From positions 1 to 64,000 of the forward strand of contig JAJBSL010000010.1 in assembly GCA_020540725.1 (NCBI GenBank): a DNA stretch of 64,000 bases, in the 5' to 3' direction. Of this stretch, positions 51,787-61,381 are shown one piece after another; within the stretch, counting starts at the first letter, position 1; every line of letters begins with the position of its first letter. Made by a program: the position numbers and the translations under genes. Below the pieces are notes generated by a model that searched no databases, had not been told where the DNA came from, and saw only the letters and a list, made by a program, of their open reading frames with translations. This stretch comes from Lachnospiraceae bacterium EP-SM-12S-S03 (lineage in GTDB: Bacteria; Bacillota; Clostridia; Lachnospirales; Lachnospiraceae).

Positions 51787-53259
51787 ATGAGCGGAAGAAC
51801 TTTTGCAGACAGATTAAAGCAGGCAATGCACGATTGCGGAATGAAACAGGTTGATCTGGTGAGGACTGCACAGGAACAAGGGATGAAGTTAGGGAAAAGT
51901 CATATGAGTCAATATGTAAGCGGTAAGACGGTTCCCAGGGCAGATGTGATGAGATTTCTGGCTTATACACTACAGGTGGAAGAGGAATGGCTTGCAGGAA
52001 TGAAACCGGAAGATGAGAAGACAGAGGAAACGGAGGAATGCAGCATGCGTGAATTTAAGAAATCGTCAAAGCTGGATCATGTATTGTATGATGTGAGAGG
52101 GCCTGTTGTGGAAGCGGCTATGCGTATGGAAGAGGCAGGAACGAATATCTTGAAATTGAACATTGGTAATCCGGCGCCGTTTGGTTTCAGGACGCCGGAT
52201 GAAGTGATTTATGATATGAGCCGCCAATTACCTGATTGTGAAGGATATTCGGTTTCTCAAGGATTATTTTCGGCAAGAAAGGCAATTATGCAGTATGCAC
52301 AGATTAAGAAGATACCGAATGTATCAATGGACGGTATTTACACAGGGAATGGTGTCAGTGAATTGATCAATTTGTGTATGTCCGCACTTTTGGATGATGG
52401 GGATGAGATTCTGATTCCGTCACCGGACTACCCGCTTTGGACTGCCTGTGCAACACTTGCAGGAGGGAAACCGGTACACTATATCTGCGATGAACAATCG
52501 GAGTGGTATCCGGATATTTCAGATATCAGGAAGAAGATTACGACGAGAACGAAAGCCATCGTAGTCATTAATCCGAACAATCCTACAGGAGCTTTATATC
52601 CGAAAGAAGTGTTGCAGCAGATCGTAGAGATTGCGAGGGAATATCAGTTGATTCTTTTCGCAGATGAGATTTATGATCGCCTTGTTATGGATGGAGAAGA
52701 ACATACATCCATTGCCTCCCTTGCACCGGATCTGTTCTGTGTGACCTTCAGTGGTCTGTCCAAATCTCATATGATCGCGGGATTCCGTATCGGGTGGATG
52801 GTTTTAAGCGGAAATAAGAGAATTGCCAAAGACTATATTGAAGGAATCAATATGCTTTCTAACATGAGATTGTGTTCCAATGTTCCGGCGCAATCGATTG
52901 TACAGACAGCCCTGTGGGGACACCAAAGTGTGGACAGTTATACCGTTCCGGGAGGAAGGATTTATGAACAGCGAGAGTATATTTATCAGGCGCTGACGGA
53001 TATTCCGGGGATTACGGCAGTGAAGCCCAAGGCGGCATTTTACATTTTCCCTAAGATAGATGTAAAGAGATTCAATATTACAGATGACGTGAAGTTTGCT
53101 TACGATCTTCTGACAGATAAGAAACTTCTGATCGTCCAGGGGTCTGGGTTTAACTGGGGACAGCCGGATCACTTCCGTATCGTATATCTTCCGAGAATTG
53201 AGGTGTTGGAAGAAGCGGTAGGGAATCTGCGTGATTTTCTGAGTTATTATCGTCAGTAG
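51787..53259 (+). CDS. Fusion of XRE-type helix-turn-helix domain with class I/II aminotransferase
   Basis: This 490-residue protein joins a DNA-binding domain (residues 5-70: FADRLKQAMHDCGMKQVDLV, KSHMSQYVSGKTVPRADVM) to a PLP-dependent aminotransferase like alanine transaminase AlaA. The enzyme half has NIGNPAPFGF, VSELINLCMSAL, NPNNPTGALYP, the PLP Lys326 in FSGLSKSHMIAGFRIGW and a C-terminal FRIVYLP. It should interconvert an amino acid and a keto acid and might control its own gene in response to substrate or PLP state. Start at 51787 follows TGGAGG. The upstream TTGAACTT array supports DNA binding. Unlike MocR/GntR fusions, the DNA-binding part here is of XRE type. Confidence 0.88.
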   Translation: MSGRTFADRLKQAMHDCGMKQVDLVRTAQEQGMKLGKSHMSQYVSGKTVPRADVMRFLAYTLQVEEEWLAGMKPEDEKTEETEECSMREFKKSSKLDHVLYDVRGPVVEAAMRMEEAGTNILKLNIGNPAPFGFRTPDEVIYDMSRQLPDCEGYSVSQGLFSARKAIMQYAQIKKIPNVSMDGIYTGNGVSELINLCMSALLDDGDEILIPSPDYPLWTACATLAGGKPVHYICDEQSEWYPDISDIRKKITTRTKAIVVINPNNPTGALYPKEVLQQIVEIAREYQLILFADEIYDRLVMDGEEHTSIASLAPDLFCVTFSGLSKSHMIAGFRIGWMVLSGNKRIAKDYIEGINMLSNMRLCSNVPAQSIVQTALWGHQSVDSYTVPGGRIYEQREYIYQALTDIPGITAVKPKAAFYIFPKIDVKRFNITDDVKFAYDLLTDKKLLIVQGSGFNWGQPDHFRIVYLPRIEVLEEAVGNLRDFLSYYRQ

Positions 53260-53358
53260 AAGAAGGGAAAAAGATGCTAAATGAGTGTTTCGTGTTACGA
53301 GCTTTCGCAATCCTTCCCTATATACTGGAATCATTATATCGAAATTTTAAAAATACTA

Positions 53359-53412
53359 TTGACATCTTCGTGAAAAAGTGGTTATATGAACATATGAACA
53401 GTTATTCATATG
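53359..53412 (+). promoter_or_regulatory. Promoter and SmtB/ArsR-type operator of the metal ATPase
   Basis: TTGACA (53359-53364) and TTATAT (53382-53387) are 17 bases apart. An inverted repeat, CATATGAA (53391-53398) against TTCATATG (53405-53412), fits the ATATGAA-n-TTCATAT type bound by SmtB/CadC repressors and covers the transcription start. The repressor is probably the ArsR protein at 55823. Confidence 0.75.
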
Positions 53413-53431
53413 TAATGAGGAGGATAGTGTT

Positions 53432-55744
53432 ATGAAAGAACATAAACGAGAAAATAATCACGAAGAATGTGGATGCGGCTGCGGACATGAACATCATCAT
53501 GAGCATGAAGAGTGTGGATGCGGCTGCGGACATGAACATCATCATGAGCACGAAGAGTGTGGATGCGGCTGTGAACATGAACATCATCATGAACAGGAAG
53601 AGAGTGGTTGTGGACATGAGAAGCACGAATTGCGAAGCAAAGCAGAGCATAGAATATATATTTTAGAGAATCTAGGGTGTGCGAATTGTGCGGCTAAGAT
53701 GGAGAAGAAGATCAAAGAACTTCCGGAAGTGGAGGATGCGGTTATTACATTTGCAACAAAACAGTTGAAGGTTGCCTCTGATCAGCAGGACAATCTGCTT
53801 CCGATTCTGCAGCAGATCTGTGCGTCTGTGGAAGCAGAAGTAGTAGTAAAGCCAAAACAGGAAAGTATTCGGGAGATCCGAAGAGAGCAACAGGAAAAGA
53901 GAAAAGAGAATCAGGAAAATAAGAAAGAAATGTTGGGGATCGGAATCGGAGCGGTACTTTTTGTTATCGGACTTCTATTGAAGGATGGTCAAAGTACCAT
54001 TTCGCTTGTGGCATTCGTTACAGCTTATGTGATCCTCGGTGGTCAGATTGTTCTGACGGCAGTAAAAAACCTGGGAAAAGGACAGATTTTTGATGAAAAT
54101 TTCCTGATGAGTCTTGCTACTTTAGCAGCCTTTGCAATCGGTGAATATGCAGAAGCGGTAGGTGTTATGCTGTTTTACCGTGTTGGAGAATTGTTTGAGC
54201 ATGTTGCGGTGGAGCGAAGCAGAAGTCAGATCATGGAAGCCGTAGATATGCGCCCGGAAGTAGTGAACAAAGTATCCGGTGACAATGTCACGGTAATTCC
54301 TTCGGAAGAAGCAGGTATCGGAGATATTCTTCTTGTACGTCCAGGAGACAGAATTCCACTTGACGGTATTGTTGTAGAGGGAGAAAGTAGAATTGACACG
54401 TCTCCGGTGACAGGTGAACCGGTTCCGGTAAAAGTAGAAGCGGGAGCAAATGTTGTTTCCGGATGCGTGAATACATCCGGAATGTTGAAAATAAGAGTGG
54501 AAAAAGTGCTGGAGGATTCTATGGTTACAAGAATTTTAAATTCTGTAGAGAATGCTGCGGCAAGCAAACCGAAAATCGATCGGTTTATTACAAAGTTTGC
54601 AAGAGTCTATACGCCTTTTGTTGTGATACTTTCCCTTGGAACGGCAATTATTCCGTCGCTCATTACGGGAAACTGGAACCACTGGATTTACACTGCCATC
54701 ACATTTCTCGTTATCAGTTGCCCGTGTGCCCTTGTTTTAAGTGTACCGCTAGCATTTTTCTCGGGAATCGGAGCAGGATCTAAGAAAGGAATCCTATTCA
54801 AAGGCGGTGCGGCATTAGAAGCTTTAAAGGATGTAAAAGCTGTCGTTATGGATAAGACGGGAACGATTACAAAAGGAAACTTTGAAGTACAGAAATGTGT
54901 GGCTCTCGGTGTTTCAGAAGACAAAGTATTAAGACTTGCAGCCAATTGTGAGCTGGCTTCTACGCATCCGATCGGACATAGCATTGTAACGGCTGCGAAG
55001 GAGAAAGACCTGGAACTTGTAAGACCTGAACGTGTGGAAGAGATTTCCGGCAAGGGAATTAAGGCGGTGTCAGGAACAGAAACTATATTATGTGGAAACA
55101 AAGGATTGATGGAACTGTTCGGAGTAGACTTGAGCAGTTATAGAAACGAGCAGTACGGTACGGAAGTTCTCGTGGCGGAAGATGGCGTATTTATCGGTTA
55201 TATCGTTATTGCGGATACAATCAAAGAAGATGCCGTTTCAGCAATCCGTGATATCAAAGCGGAAGGCGTGCTTACTGCCATGCTGACAGGTGACGCGAAG
55301 GGAAGTGCAGAAGCGGTTGCCAAAGAATCCGGAGTTCAGGAAGTATATGCACAGCTTCTTCCGCAAGATAAATTGCAAAAATTACAAGAGATCCGTGAGA
55401 AAAATGGGGCAGTGATGTTTGTTGGGGATGGAATCAACGATGCTCCGGTTCTTGCTGGCGCTGATGTGGGCGCGGCGATGGGAAGCGGAGCGGATGCGGC
55501 TATTGAAGCGGCGGATGTTGTATTTATGACATCGGCTATGGAAGCAGTTCCGCAATCCATTCGAATTGCAAAGACAACAGCAGGCATTGCTATGCAGAAT
55601 GTAGTGTTTGCACTTTTTGTAAAAGCGCTTGTAATGGTGCTTGGACTTGCAGGATTTGCAAATATGTGGCTGGCAGTATTTGCCGATACCGGAGTTGCAA
55701 TGATCTGTGTATTGAATGCAGTGCGTATTTTATATAAGAAATAA
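53432..55744 (+). CDS. Heavy-metal P1B-type ATPase (Zn/Cd/Pb exporter) with His/Cys-rich N-terminal repeats
   Basis: This 770-residue pump has three repeats of a 15-residue unit (EECGCGCGHEHHHEH) at residues 11-55, then a heavy-metal-associated domain with GCANC (Cys83, Cys86), eight likely membrane helices, the transport-site CPC at residues 430-432, DTSPVTGEPVPV in the actuator domain, phosphorylation Asp474 in DKTGT, and GDGINDAPVL. CPC with the late membrane helices and the ArsR neighbour points to ZntA/CadA function, exporting zinc or cadmium. The His-rich tract probably buffers metal near the pump. The gene has its own SmtB-type operator. Confidence 0.93.
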   Translation: MKEHKRENNHEECGCGCGHEHHHEHEECGCGCGHEHHHEHEECGCGCEHEHHHEQEESGCGHEKHELRSKAEHRIYILENLGCANCAAKMEKKIKELPEVEDAVITFATKQLKVASDQQDNLLPILQQICASVEAEVVVKPKQESIREIRREQQEKRKENQENKKEMLGIGIGAVLFVIGLLLKDGQSTISLVAFVTAYVILGGQIVLTAVKNLGKGQIFDENFLMSLATLAAFAIGEYAEAVGVMLFYRVGELFEHVAVERSRSQIMEAVDMRPEVVNKVSGDNVTVIPSEEAGIGDILLVRPGDRIPLDGIVVEGESRIDTSPVTGEPVPVKVEAGANVVSGCVNTSGMLKIRVEKVLEDSMVTRILNSVENAAASKPKIDRFITKFARVYTPFVVILSLGTAIIPSLITGNWNHWIYTAITFLVISCPCALVLSVPLAFFSGIGAGSKKGILFKGGAALEALKDVKAVVMDKTGTITKGNFEVQKCVALGVSEDKVLRLAANCELASTHPIGHSIVTAAKEKDLELVRPERVEEISGKGIKAVSGTETILCGNKGLMELFGVDLSSYRNEQYGTEVLVAEDGVFIGYIVIADTIKEDAVSAIRDIKAEGVLTAMLTGDAKGSAEAVAKESGVQEVYAQLLPQDKLQKLQEIREKNGAVMFVGDGINDAPVLAGADVGAAMGSGADAAIEAADVVFMTSAMEAVPQSIRIAKTTAGIAMQNVVFALFVKALVMVLGLAGFANMWLAVFADTGVAMICVLNAVRILYKK
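53462..53596 (+). repeat. Three tandem 45-bp repeats coding for the His/Cys-rich tract
   Basis: Units start at 53462, 53507 and 53552 and differ at only a few bases; a shorter degenerate fourth follows. The near identity at the DNA level implies recent expansion, and copy number may vary between strains. Confidence 0.9.
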
Positions 55745-55749
55745 TCTGT

Positions 55750-55779
55750 GGGGGCTAAAGGTGTTGACCTTAAGCCCCC
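55750..55779 (+). terminator. Hairpin between the metal ATPase and its ArsR gene
   Basis: GGGGGCTAAAGGT pairs with ACCTTAAGCCCCC with one mismatch around GTTG. No T-run follows, so it may attenuate read-through or stabilise the upstream mRNA. Confidence 0.55.
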
Positions 55780-55822
55780 GATTTGGCATAATAAAAAGAT
55801 AAGAAGAAAGAAGGGATAGTTT

Positions 55823-56182
55823 ATGGAAAAAATGGAAGTAGAATGTTGTGACTCTATACATTATCATACACAAACAATTCATAAGGTAGAAGAACATATG
55901 CCGAAGGAGCAGACCTTAAATGAACTTGCAGATTTGTTTAAAATATTTGGAGATGCCACAAGAATTAAGATGCTATATGTACTGCTGCAGTCGGAGATGT
56001 GTGTGTGTGATCTGGCAGAGATGCTTGGGATGACACAATCCGCCATTTCACATCAGCTTCGGGTGTTGAAGCAGATGAAGCTTGTGAAGAACAGGAGAGA
56101 AGGGAAGACCGTATTCTATTCCCTGGCAGACGGTCATATTCAGACGATTTTGAATCAGGGAATGGAACATATTTTAGAGTAA
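55823..56182 (+). CDS. ArsR/SmtB family metal-sensing repressor (CadC-like)
   Basis: This 119-residue winged-helix protein has the recognition helix AEMLGMTQSAISHQLRVLKQM. Metal sites are visible: Cys8-Cys9 and histidines near the N-terminus (VECCDSIHYH), Cys60 and Cys62 in the alpha-3 region (SEMCVCDLAE), and a C-terminal DGHIQTILNQGMEH pattern of the alpha-5 zinc site. It should release the operator at 53391-53412 when Zn, Cd or Pb binds. It lies 78 bases after the ATPase and has RBS AAGGG. Confidence 0.92.
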   Translation: MEKMEVECCDSIHYHTQTIHKVEEHMPKEQTLNELADLFKIFGDATRIKMLYVLLQSEMCVCDLAEMLGMTQSAISHQLRVLKQMKLVKNRREGKTVFYSLADGHIQTILNQGMEHILE

Positions 56183-56193
56183 GAGGTAGAAGA

Positions 56194-56718
56194 ATGAAGA
56201 TGAAAAAATTAGGTATCGTATTCTTGACGGTTTGTGTTATATTTCTTTCCGGATGTGCCAATGCTATGAAAGAGGGAACGGAGCATCTTGAACAGAAGGA
56301 ATATAGTGAAGCCGTGAAATCATTTGAAGAAGTGATAAAAGGCGGGAAGAATGTGGGAGAGGCATATCATGGACAGGGCATTGCTTACTGGGAATTAAAG
56401 GAATATGAGAAGGTGAAAGATGCATTGGAAAAAGCACTGGAAAACGGAGTGGAAGGAACTCCGAACATTTACCAGACTTTGGGAGGTGCATGTATGCAAC
56501 TGGAAGAATATGACGAAGCACTTTCTTGTTACTGGAAAGGAATGGCCTGCGAAGGTCTGACGGAGGAACAACTTCAGGCAATGCTTTATAATGAAGTCAT
56601 GGCCTATGAAGGACTGAAAGACTGGGAGGGCGCTAAAGTGAAGATGGAAGCTTATGTGGCGAAGTACCCGGATGATACAGATGCACAGAGGGAAGCCGAA
56701 TTTTTGGAAACAAGATAA
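56194..56718 (+). CDS. TPR-repeat lipoprotein
   Basis: This 174-residue protein has a lipoprotein signal peptide with lipobox LSGC (Cys at about residue 21) and then about three to four tetratricopeptide repeats (for example EYSEAVKSFEEVIKGG, GEAYHGQGIAYWELKEYEK, EYDEALSCYWKGM). TPR domains bind other proteins; no partner is visible. It lies 11 bases after the ArsR gene with AGAGGTAG upstream, and hflX begins 25 bases later, so it may be read from either unit's transcript. Confidence 0.85.
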   Translation: MKMKKLGIVFLTVCVIFLSGCANAMKEGTEHLEQKEYSEAVKSFEEVIKGGKNVGEAYHGQGIAYWELKEYEKVKDALEKALENGVEGTPNIYQTLGGACMQLEEYDEALSCYWKGMACEGLTEEQLQAMLYNEVMAYEGLKDWEGAKVKMEAYVAKYPDDTDAQREAEFLETR

Positions 56719-56743
56719 TAAAAGTAGAAACGGAATTATAGAA

Positions 56744-57991
56744 ATGGCAGAAATGATAGAGCTGAGAGAAGAAATTGAAAAAGTGATTCTTGTAGGAGTG
56801 AGTGTAGAAGATACGGATGACACAGAGAAATCGCTGGATGAACTGGAAGAACTTGCGAAGACGGCAGGAGCTGTGACCGTTGGAAGAGTCATTCAGAACC
56901 GGGAGATGATCCATCCGGGAACCTATGTCGGAAAAGGGAAAATCGATGAGATCAAGGAACTTCTTTGGGAGACAGAAGCAACAGGGATTATCTGTGATGA
57001 TGAACTTACACCGGTGCAGCTTGGTAATCTGCAGGATGCGCTGGATGCGAAAGTCATGGACAGAACGCTGATTATCCTCGATATTTTTGCTGCCCGGGCT
57101 TCCACTAATGAAGGGAAGATTCAGGTGGAGCTTGCACAGCTTAAGTACCGTCAGTCAAGACTTACCGGACTTGGGAAGTCTTTGTCAAGACTAGGAGGCG
57201 GAATTGGAACAAGAGGTCCGGGAGAGAAAAAACTGGAGATGGACCGAAGACTGATCAAAGGAAGAATTGCCCAGTTGAATCGGGAACTGAAAGATGTGAA
57301 AAGACATCGGGAAGTGACGAGAGAACAAAGAGGCCGTACGCGGATTCCGGTTGTAGCTATCGTGGGTTATACCAATGCGGGGAAATCCACACTTCTGAAT
57401 AAACTAACCGGAGCAGCGGTACTTTCCGAAGACAAACTTTTTGCTACGCTGGATCCGACAACAAGAGGATTGAAGCTTCCGAGTAAGCAGGAAGTATTGT
57501 TTACGGATACGGTAGGTTTTATAAGGAAACTTCCGCATCATTTGATCGAGGCATTCAAAAGTACACTGGAGGAAGCAAAATATGCAGATATCATTCTTCA
57601 TGTGGTAGATACATCCAATCCACAAATGGATGAGCAGATGTATATTGTATATGAGACATTGCGGAATCTGGGAGTAGAAGATAAGACGGTGATCACTGCG
57701 TTTAATAAACAGGATCGGGAAGGTGCAGAAACAATTTTACGGGATTTTAAAGCGGATTACACAGTAAGGATTTCTGCAAAGACAGGATTTGGTCTGGAAG
57801 AACTTCTTGAGACCATTGAGAAAGTGCTCCGGGAATGTAAGATTGAAATCGAGAGGACTTACGATTACAGTGAGGCAGGAAAGATACAGTTCATTCGGAA
57901 ATACGGAGAACTTTTGTCGGAAGAATACCGGGAAGAAGGTATTTATGTAAAAGCATTTGTACCAAAAGAAATATATGGGAAAATTTGTTAA
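56744..57991 (+). CDS. hflX: Ribosome-associated GTPase HflX
   Basis: This 415-residue GTPase rescues or splits stalled ribosomes. The N-terminal HflX domain has GTYVGKGKIDEIKELL, then GGIGTRGPGEKKLEMDRR, followed by the G domain: G1 GYTNAGKST (about residue 208), G3 DTVGFIRKLPHHLIEAFKSTLEE, G4 NKQD and G5 SAKTG. The start at 56744 is used; AACGGA is a weak ribosome site, and the ATG at 56753 is possible. An inverted repeat follows the stop codon, ahead of addB. Confidence 0.95.
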   Translation: MAEMIELREEIEKVILVGVSVEDTDDTEKSLDELEELAKTAGAVTVGRVIQNREMIHPGTYVGKGKIDEIKELLWETEATGIICDDELTPVQLGNLQDALDAKVMDRTLIILDIFAARASTNEGKIQVELAQLKYRQSRLTGLGKSLSRLGGGIGTRGPGEKKLEMDRRLIKGRIAQLNRELKDVKRHREVTREQRGRTRIPVVAIVGYTNAGKSTLLNKLTGAAVLSEDKLFATLDPTTRGLKLPSKQEVLFTDTVGFIRKLPHHLIEAFKSTLEEAKYADIILHVVDTSNPQMDEQMYIVYETLRNLGVEDKTVITAFNKQDREGAETILRDFKADYTVRISAKTGFGLEELLETIEKVLRECKIEIERTYDYSEAGKIQFIRKYGELLSEEYREEGIYVKAFVPKEIYGKIC

Positions 57992-57995
57992 AAAC

Positions 57996-58018
57996 GGAGG
58001 ATTTCTTAGAAATCCTCC
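57996..58018 (+). terminator. Short hairpin between hflX and addB
   Basis: GGAGGATTTC (57996-58005) pairs with GAAATCCTCC (58009-58018) around TTA. Ten perfect pairs with few T after it; it may be a partial terminator or mRNA-stabilising element. Confidence 0.55.
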
Positions 58019-58042
58019 TGTTGATTATATAGGAGAAAGAAT

Positions 58043-61000
58043 ATGGCACTGCAGTTTGTTTTCGGAAACTCGGGATCTGGGAAATCCCATTATTTACATA
58101 ATTATATCGTGAAAGAGGCTATAGAACATCCAAAGAGGAATTATCTGGTTCTTGTGCCGGAACAATTTACAATGCAGACGCAGAAAGATTTGGTGATGGC
58201 ACATCCGGATAAGGGGATCATGAACATAGATGTACTAAGTTTTGGACGTCTTGCTCACCGTATCTTTGAGGAAGTGGGAGGGAATGACCGCACAATTTTA
58301 GATGATACGGGGAAAAGCCTTGTGCTGAGAAAGATTGCCGGGGATTATGAGCAGGAATTGAAGGTTCTTCGGGGAAATCTTAAGAAAAGAGGGTATATTG
58401 GAGAGGTGAAATCCATTATTTCCGAGTTTGCACAGTACAATGTGGATGAAAAGTCCATAAATCGTGTAGCGGAAAGTGTGGGAGAGCAGACGTATTTATA
58501 CTGGAAACTGCAGGATATTTCGAAAGTATATCGGGGGTTCCATGACTATTTATCCGAAAAATATATTACGAATGAGGAATTGCTGGATGTGCTCTGCCAG
58601 GTAGTAAGGAAGTCAGCTATTTTGGAAGACAGTGTGATCGCCCTAGATGGTTTCACAGGATTCACGCCGGTGCAAGATCAACTTATACGGGAACTTTTAC
58701 ACATTTGCAAGGATGTCATTGTAACAGTGACGATAGATGGGAAGGAAGATCCATATACATTCCAACACCCATACCAGCTTTTTGCACTTAGTAAGCAGAT
58801 GGTCACATCCCTTGTGAGAATTGCGGGGGAGGAACGGGTTTCGATCAAAGATGCAGTTACGCTATATGGGAGAACGGTGTACCGTTTCCGGGGAAATGAG
58901 GCATTGGCCTTTTTGGAACAGAATCTGTTCCGATATTCCCAAAAGACATATGGGAAAAATCAAGGTACTATTTCTCTGCATTGCGGCAGGAATCCAAAGG
59001 AAGAGACAGAGTTTGTTATGGGGGAAATCCGGCGTCTAATCCGTGAGCAGGGGTATCGCTATAGAGAGATTGCAGTGATTGCAGGAGATGTGTCGGTTTA
59101 TGCAGATGATATTCTGAAAGCAGCAGATATTTATGACATACCTATTTTCATGGATTACAAACGCAGTGTACTCTTGAATTCCTTTGTAGAGTACATTCGA
59201 AGTCTGCTTGCAATGATAGAACAGAATTTTACATATGAAAGTGTATTTCGTTTTCTGCGGACTGGACTTACTTCTTTTGCAAATGAAGAAATCGATGAAC
59301 TGGAGAATTATGTGATCGCGTTGGGAATACGCGGATATAAAAAATGGGATGAGAAATGGGTACGAAAATATCCGGGGATGGATACACCCGAACTGGAACG
59401 CATCAATGACATTCGCCAACGGTTTGTGGAAATGATCCGGGAAGTGGCCCATGTTTTGAAGAAGAAAAGAAAAACAGTAGAAGAGATTACCCTGGCTCTT
59501 CATACATTTTTTATGCAGGAAGATTTACAGAAGAAAGTTCAGAATTATGAGGAGCAATTCACAGAATCGGGGGATTTGTCTCTGGCGAAGGAATATGCGC
59601 AGATTTACAGGATTGTCATTGAGATTTTCGATAAGTTTATGGAGCTTCTGGGGGAGGAATATCTGGGGCTTAAGGAATACAACGATCTTCTGGATGCAGG
59701 ATTGGAGGAAGCGAAGGTAGGCGTGATTCCGCCTGGAATTGATGAAGTAATGGTGGGAGATATTGAGAGAACCAGATTAAAAGATATTAAAGTGCTCTTC
59801 TTTTTAGGGGCGAATGATGTATATATTCCGGGGAACATGAAAGGAAGCGGACTTTTATCGGAGCAGGATCGTCAAGTTTTTGAAGAGGGAAAAGTAGCGC
59901 TTGCACCGAATGGGAAGGAGAAGGTCTATACTCAGAAATTTTACTTATATCTGGATCTCACAAAGCCGTCAGATAAATTGTATATTTCATATAGTAAAGT
60001 GAGCGGGGAAGGGAAAAATATCAGACCAGCGTATTTGATTATGGATATACAGAAATTGTATCCGAATTTACATGTGGAAGAAGTAGAGAGAAGAGCGCTT
60101 GATGAAGTAGAATTTACGAAGAAGTCGGCGGTGAAGTATATCATTGCAGGAATCAGAAACCGGGGAGAAGAAATTACGGAGGAATGGTTGGAATTGTATG
60201 CCGCTTATAAGAAAGACCCTAAGTGGAATCTTGTAATGGACAAACTGATAGAGGCAGGATTTTACAGAAAGCAGGAAGCTTTGATTTCCCGGGAAGTGGC
60301 CAGAAAGATTTATGGAGAGAAGATGGAAGGAAGCGTTACAAGACTGGAGCGCTTTGCCGCTTGTGCTTTTGCGCACTTTCTGTCTTATGGATTGCGTTTG
60401 AAAGAACGGAAAGAGTATCGGTTTGAAGCGGTGGATCTGGGAAATGTATTTCACAAAGCCATTGAGGTTTTCTCAAGAAATCTGGTGAAAAGCGGATATA
60501 CATGGACGACTTTGCCTGAAGAAACGGCAGAAGAGCTGATTGAAGAAAGTGTGGAGGAAAGTATTACGGATTATGGGAATACGGTATTGCAGAGTTCGGC
60601 GAGAAATGAATATATAATCACACGCATCAAACGTATGATGCGCCGTACAGTATGGGCGCTTTCCAGACAGCTTGCAAAAGGGGATTTTGTGCCATCCGGA
60701 TATGAGCTTTCTTTCCGCAGCGGTAAGATTGACCGGGTGGATGTATATGAGACACCGGAGAAAGTGTATGTGAAGGTTATCGATTACAAGACAGGAAGTA
60801 AAACGTTCAGTTTGTCTGCGCTTTACCATGGACTTCAGCTCCAGCTTGCGGTTTATATGAATGCGGCAGTGGAACTGGAAAGAAGAAAGCAGCCGGGGAA
60901 GAAAGTTGTACCTGCAGGAATCTTTTATTACCGTATGAAAGACCCTATTGTGGCCAAGGTCAAAGAAGAGGAATTGGAAAATGCTATTCTGGCGGAACTT

Positions 61001-61375
61001 CGCCTGGACGGTGTGGTCAATGCAGATGAGGAGGTGATCCGTCATCTGGACAGAGAATTTAGCGGAAATTCTCTTGTAATCCCTGTAGGCCGCAATAAGG
61101 ATCAAAGTCTTTCCAAGACATCGAAAGCCTTTCCGGAAGAAGATTTTGAATTGATTGCATCTTATGTCAAAAAGACGGTGGATCGGATTGAAGAGGAGAT
61201 ACGAGAAGGTGACATTGAAGCATCTCCTTATGAAATGGGAACTTCCAAAGGATGTGATTATTGTGAGTTTTACGGAGTGTGTGGATTTGATGAGAGGATG
61301 GAGGGCTGTGAGTATAGGAAACTTGGGAAGATGAGTGACGAAGAAGTGTTGGAACATATGCGAGAGGAGATGTAA
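58043..61375 (+). CDS. addB: ATP-dependent helicase/nuclease subunit B
   Basis: This 1110-residue protein is the AddB subunit of the AddAB double-strand-break end-processing complex. It has an N-terminal Walker A GNSGSGKSHY (residues 8-17), a RecB-type nuclease domain with GNVFHKAIEVF, SFRSGKIDRVDV and VKVIDYKTGSK, and a four-Cys iron-sulfur site made of one Cys near residue 773 (FAACAFAHF) and three in CDYCEFYGVC near the C-terminus. RBS AGGAG precedes the ATG. The addA gene starts six bases after its stop codon. Confidence 0.96.
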   Translation: MALQFVFGNSGSGKSHYLHNYIVKEAIEHPKRNYLVLVPEQFTMQTQKDLVMAHPDKGIMNIDVLSFGRLAHRIFEEVGGNDRTILDDTGKSLVLRKIAGDYEQELKVLRGNLKKRGYIGEVKSIISEFAQYNVDEKSINRVAESVGEQTYLYWKLQDISKVYRGFHDYLSEKYITNEELLDVLCQVVRKSAILEDSVIALDGFTGFTPVQDQLIRELLHICKDVIVTVTIDGKEDPYTFQHPYQLFALSKQMVTSLVRIAGEERVSIKDAVTLYGRTVYRFRGNEALAFLEQNLFRYSQKTYGKNQGTISLHCGRNPKEETEFVMGEIRRLIREQGYRYREIAVIAGDVSVYADDILKAADIYDIPIFMDYKRSVLLNSFVEYIRSLLAMIEQNFTYESVFRFLRTGLTSFANEEIDELENYVIALGIRGYKKWDEKWVRKYPGMDTPELERINDIRQRFVEMIREVAHVLKKKRKTVEEITLALHTFFMQEDLQKKVQNYEEQFTESGDLSLAKEYAQIYRIVIEIFDKFMELLGEEYLGLKEYNDLLDAGLEEAKVGVIPPGIDEVMVGDIERTRLKDIKVLFFLGANDVYIPGNMKGSGLLSEQDRQVFEEGKVALAPNGKEKVYTQKFYLYLDLTKPSDKLYISYSKVSGEGKNIRPAYLIMDIQKLYPNLHVEEVERRALDEVEFTKKSAVKYIIAGIRNRGEEITEEWLELYAAYKKDPKWNLVMDKLIEAGFYRKQEALISREVARKIYGEKMEGSVTRLERFAACAFAHFLSYGLRLKERKEYRFEAVDLGNVFHKAIEVFSRNLVKSGYTWTTLPEETAEELIEESVEESITDYGNTVLQSSARNEYIITRIKRMMRRTVWALSRQLAKGDFVPSGYELSFRSGKIDRVDVYETPEKVYVKVIDYKTGSKTFSLSALYHGLQLQLAVYMNAAVELERRKQPGKKVVPAGIFYYRMKDPIVAKVKEEELENAILAELRLDGVVNADEEVIRHLDREFSGNSLVIPVGRNKDQSLSKTSKAFPEEDFELIASYVKKTVDRIEEEIREGDIEASPYEMGTSKGCDYCEFYGVCGFDERMEGCEYRKLGKMSDEEVLEHMREEM

Positions 61376-61381
61376 CGGAAC

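Noticed and set aside
51787..53259. Reading the XRE part and aminotransferase as two genes
   Set aside because: There is one continuous frame with a good ribosome site only before the XRE part.
53462..53596. Direct repeats considered as a CRISPR array
   Set aside because: The units are contiguous, with no spacers, and encode an in-frame His/Cys tract.
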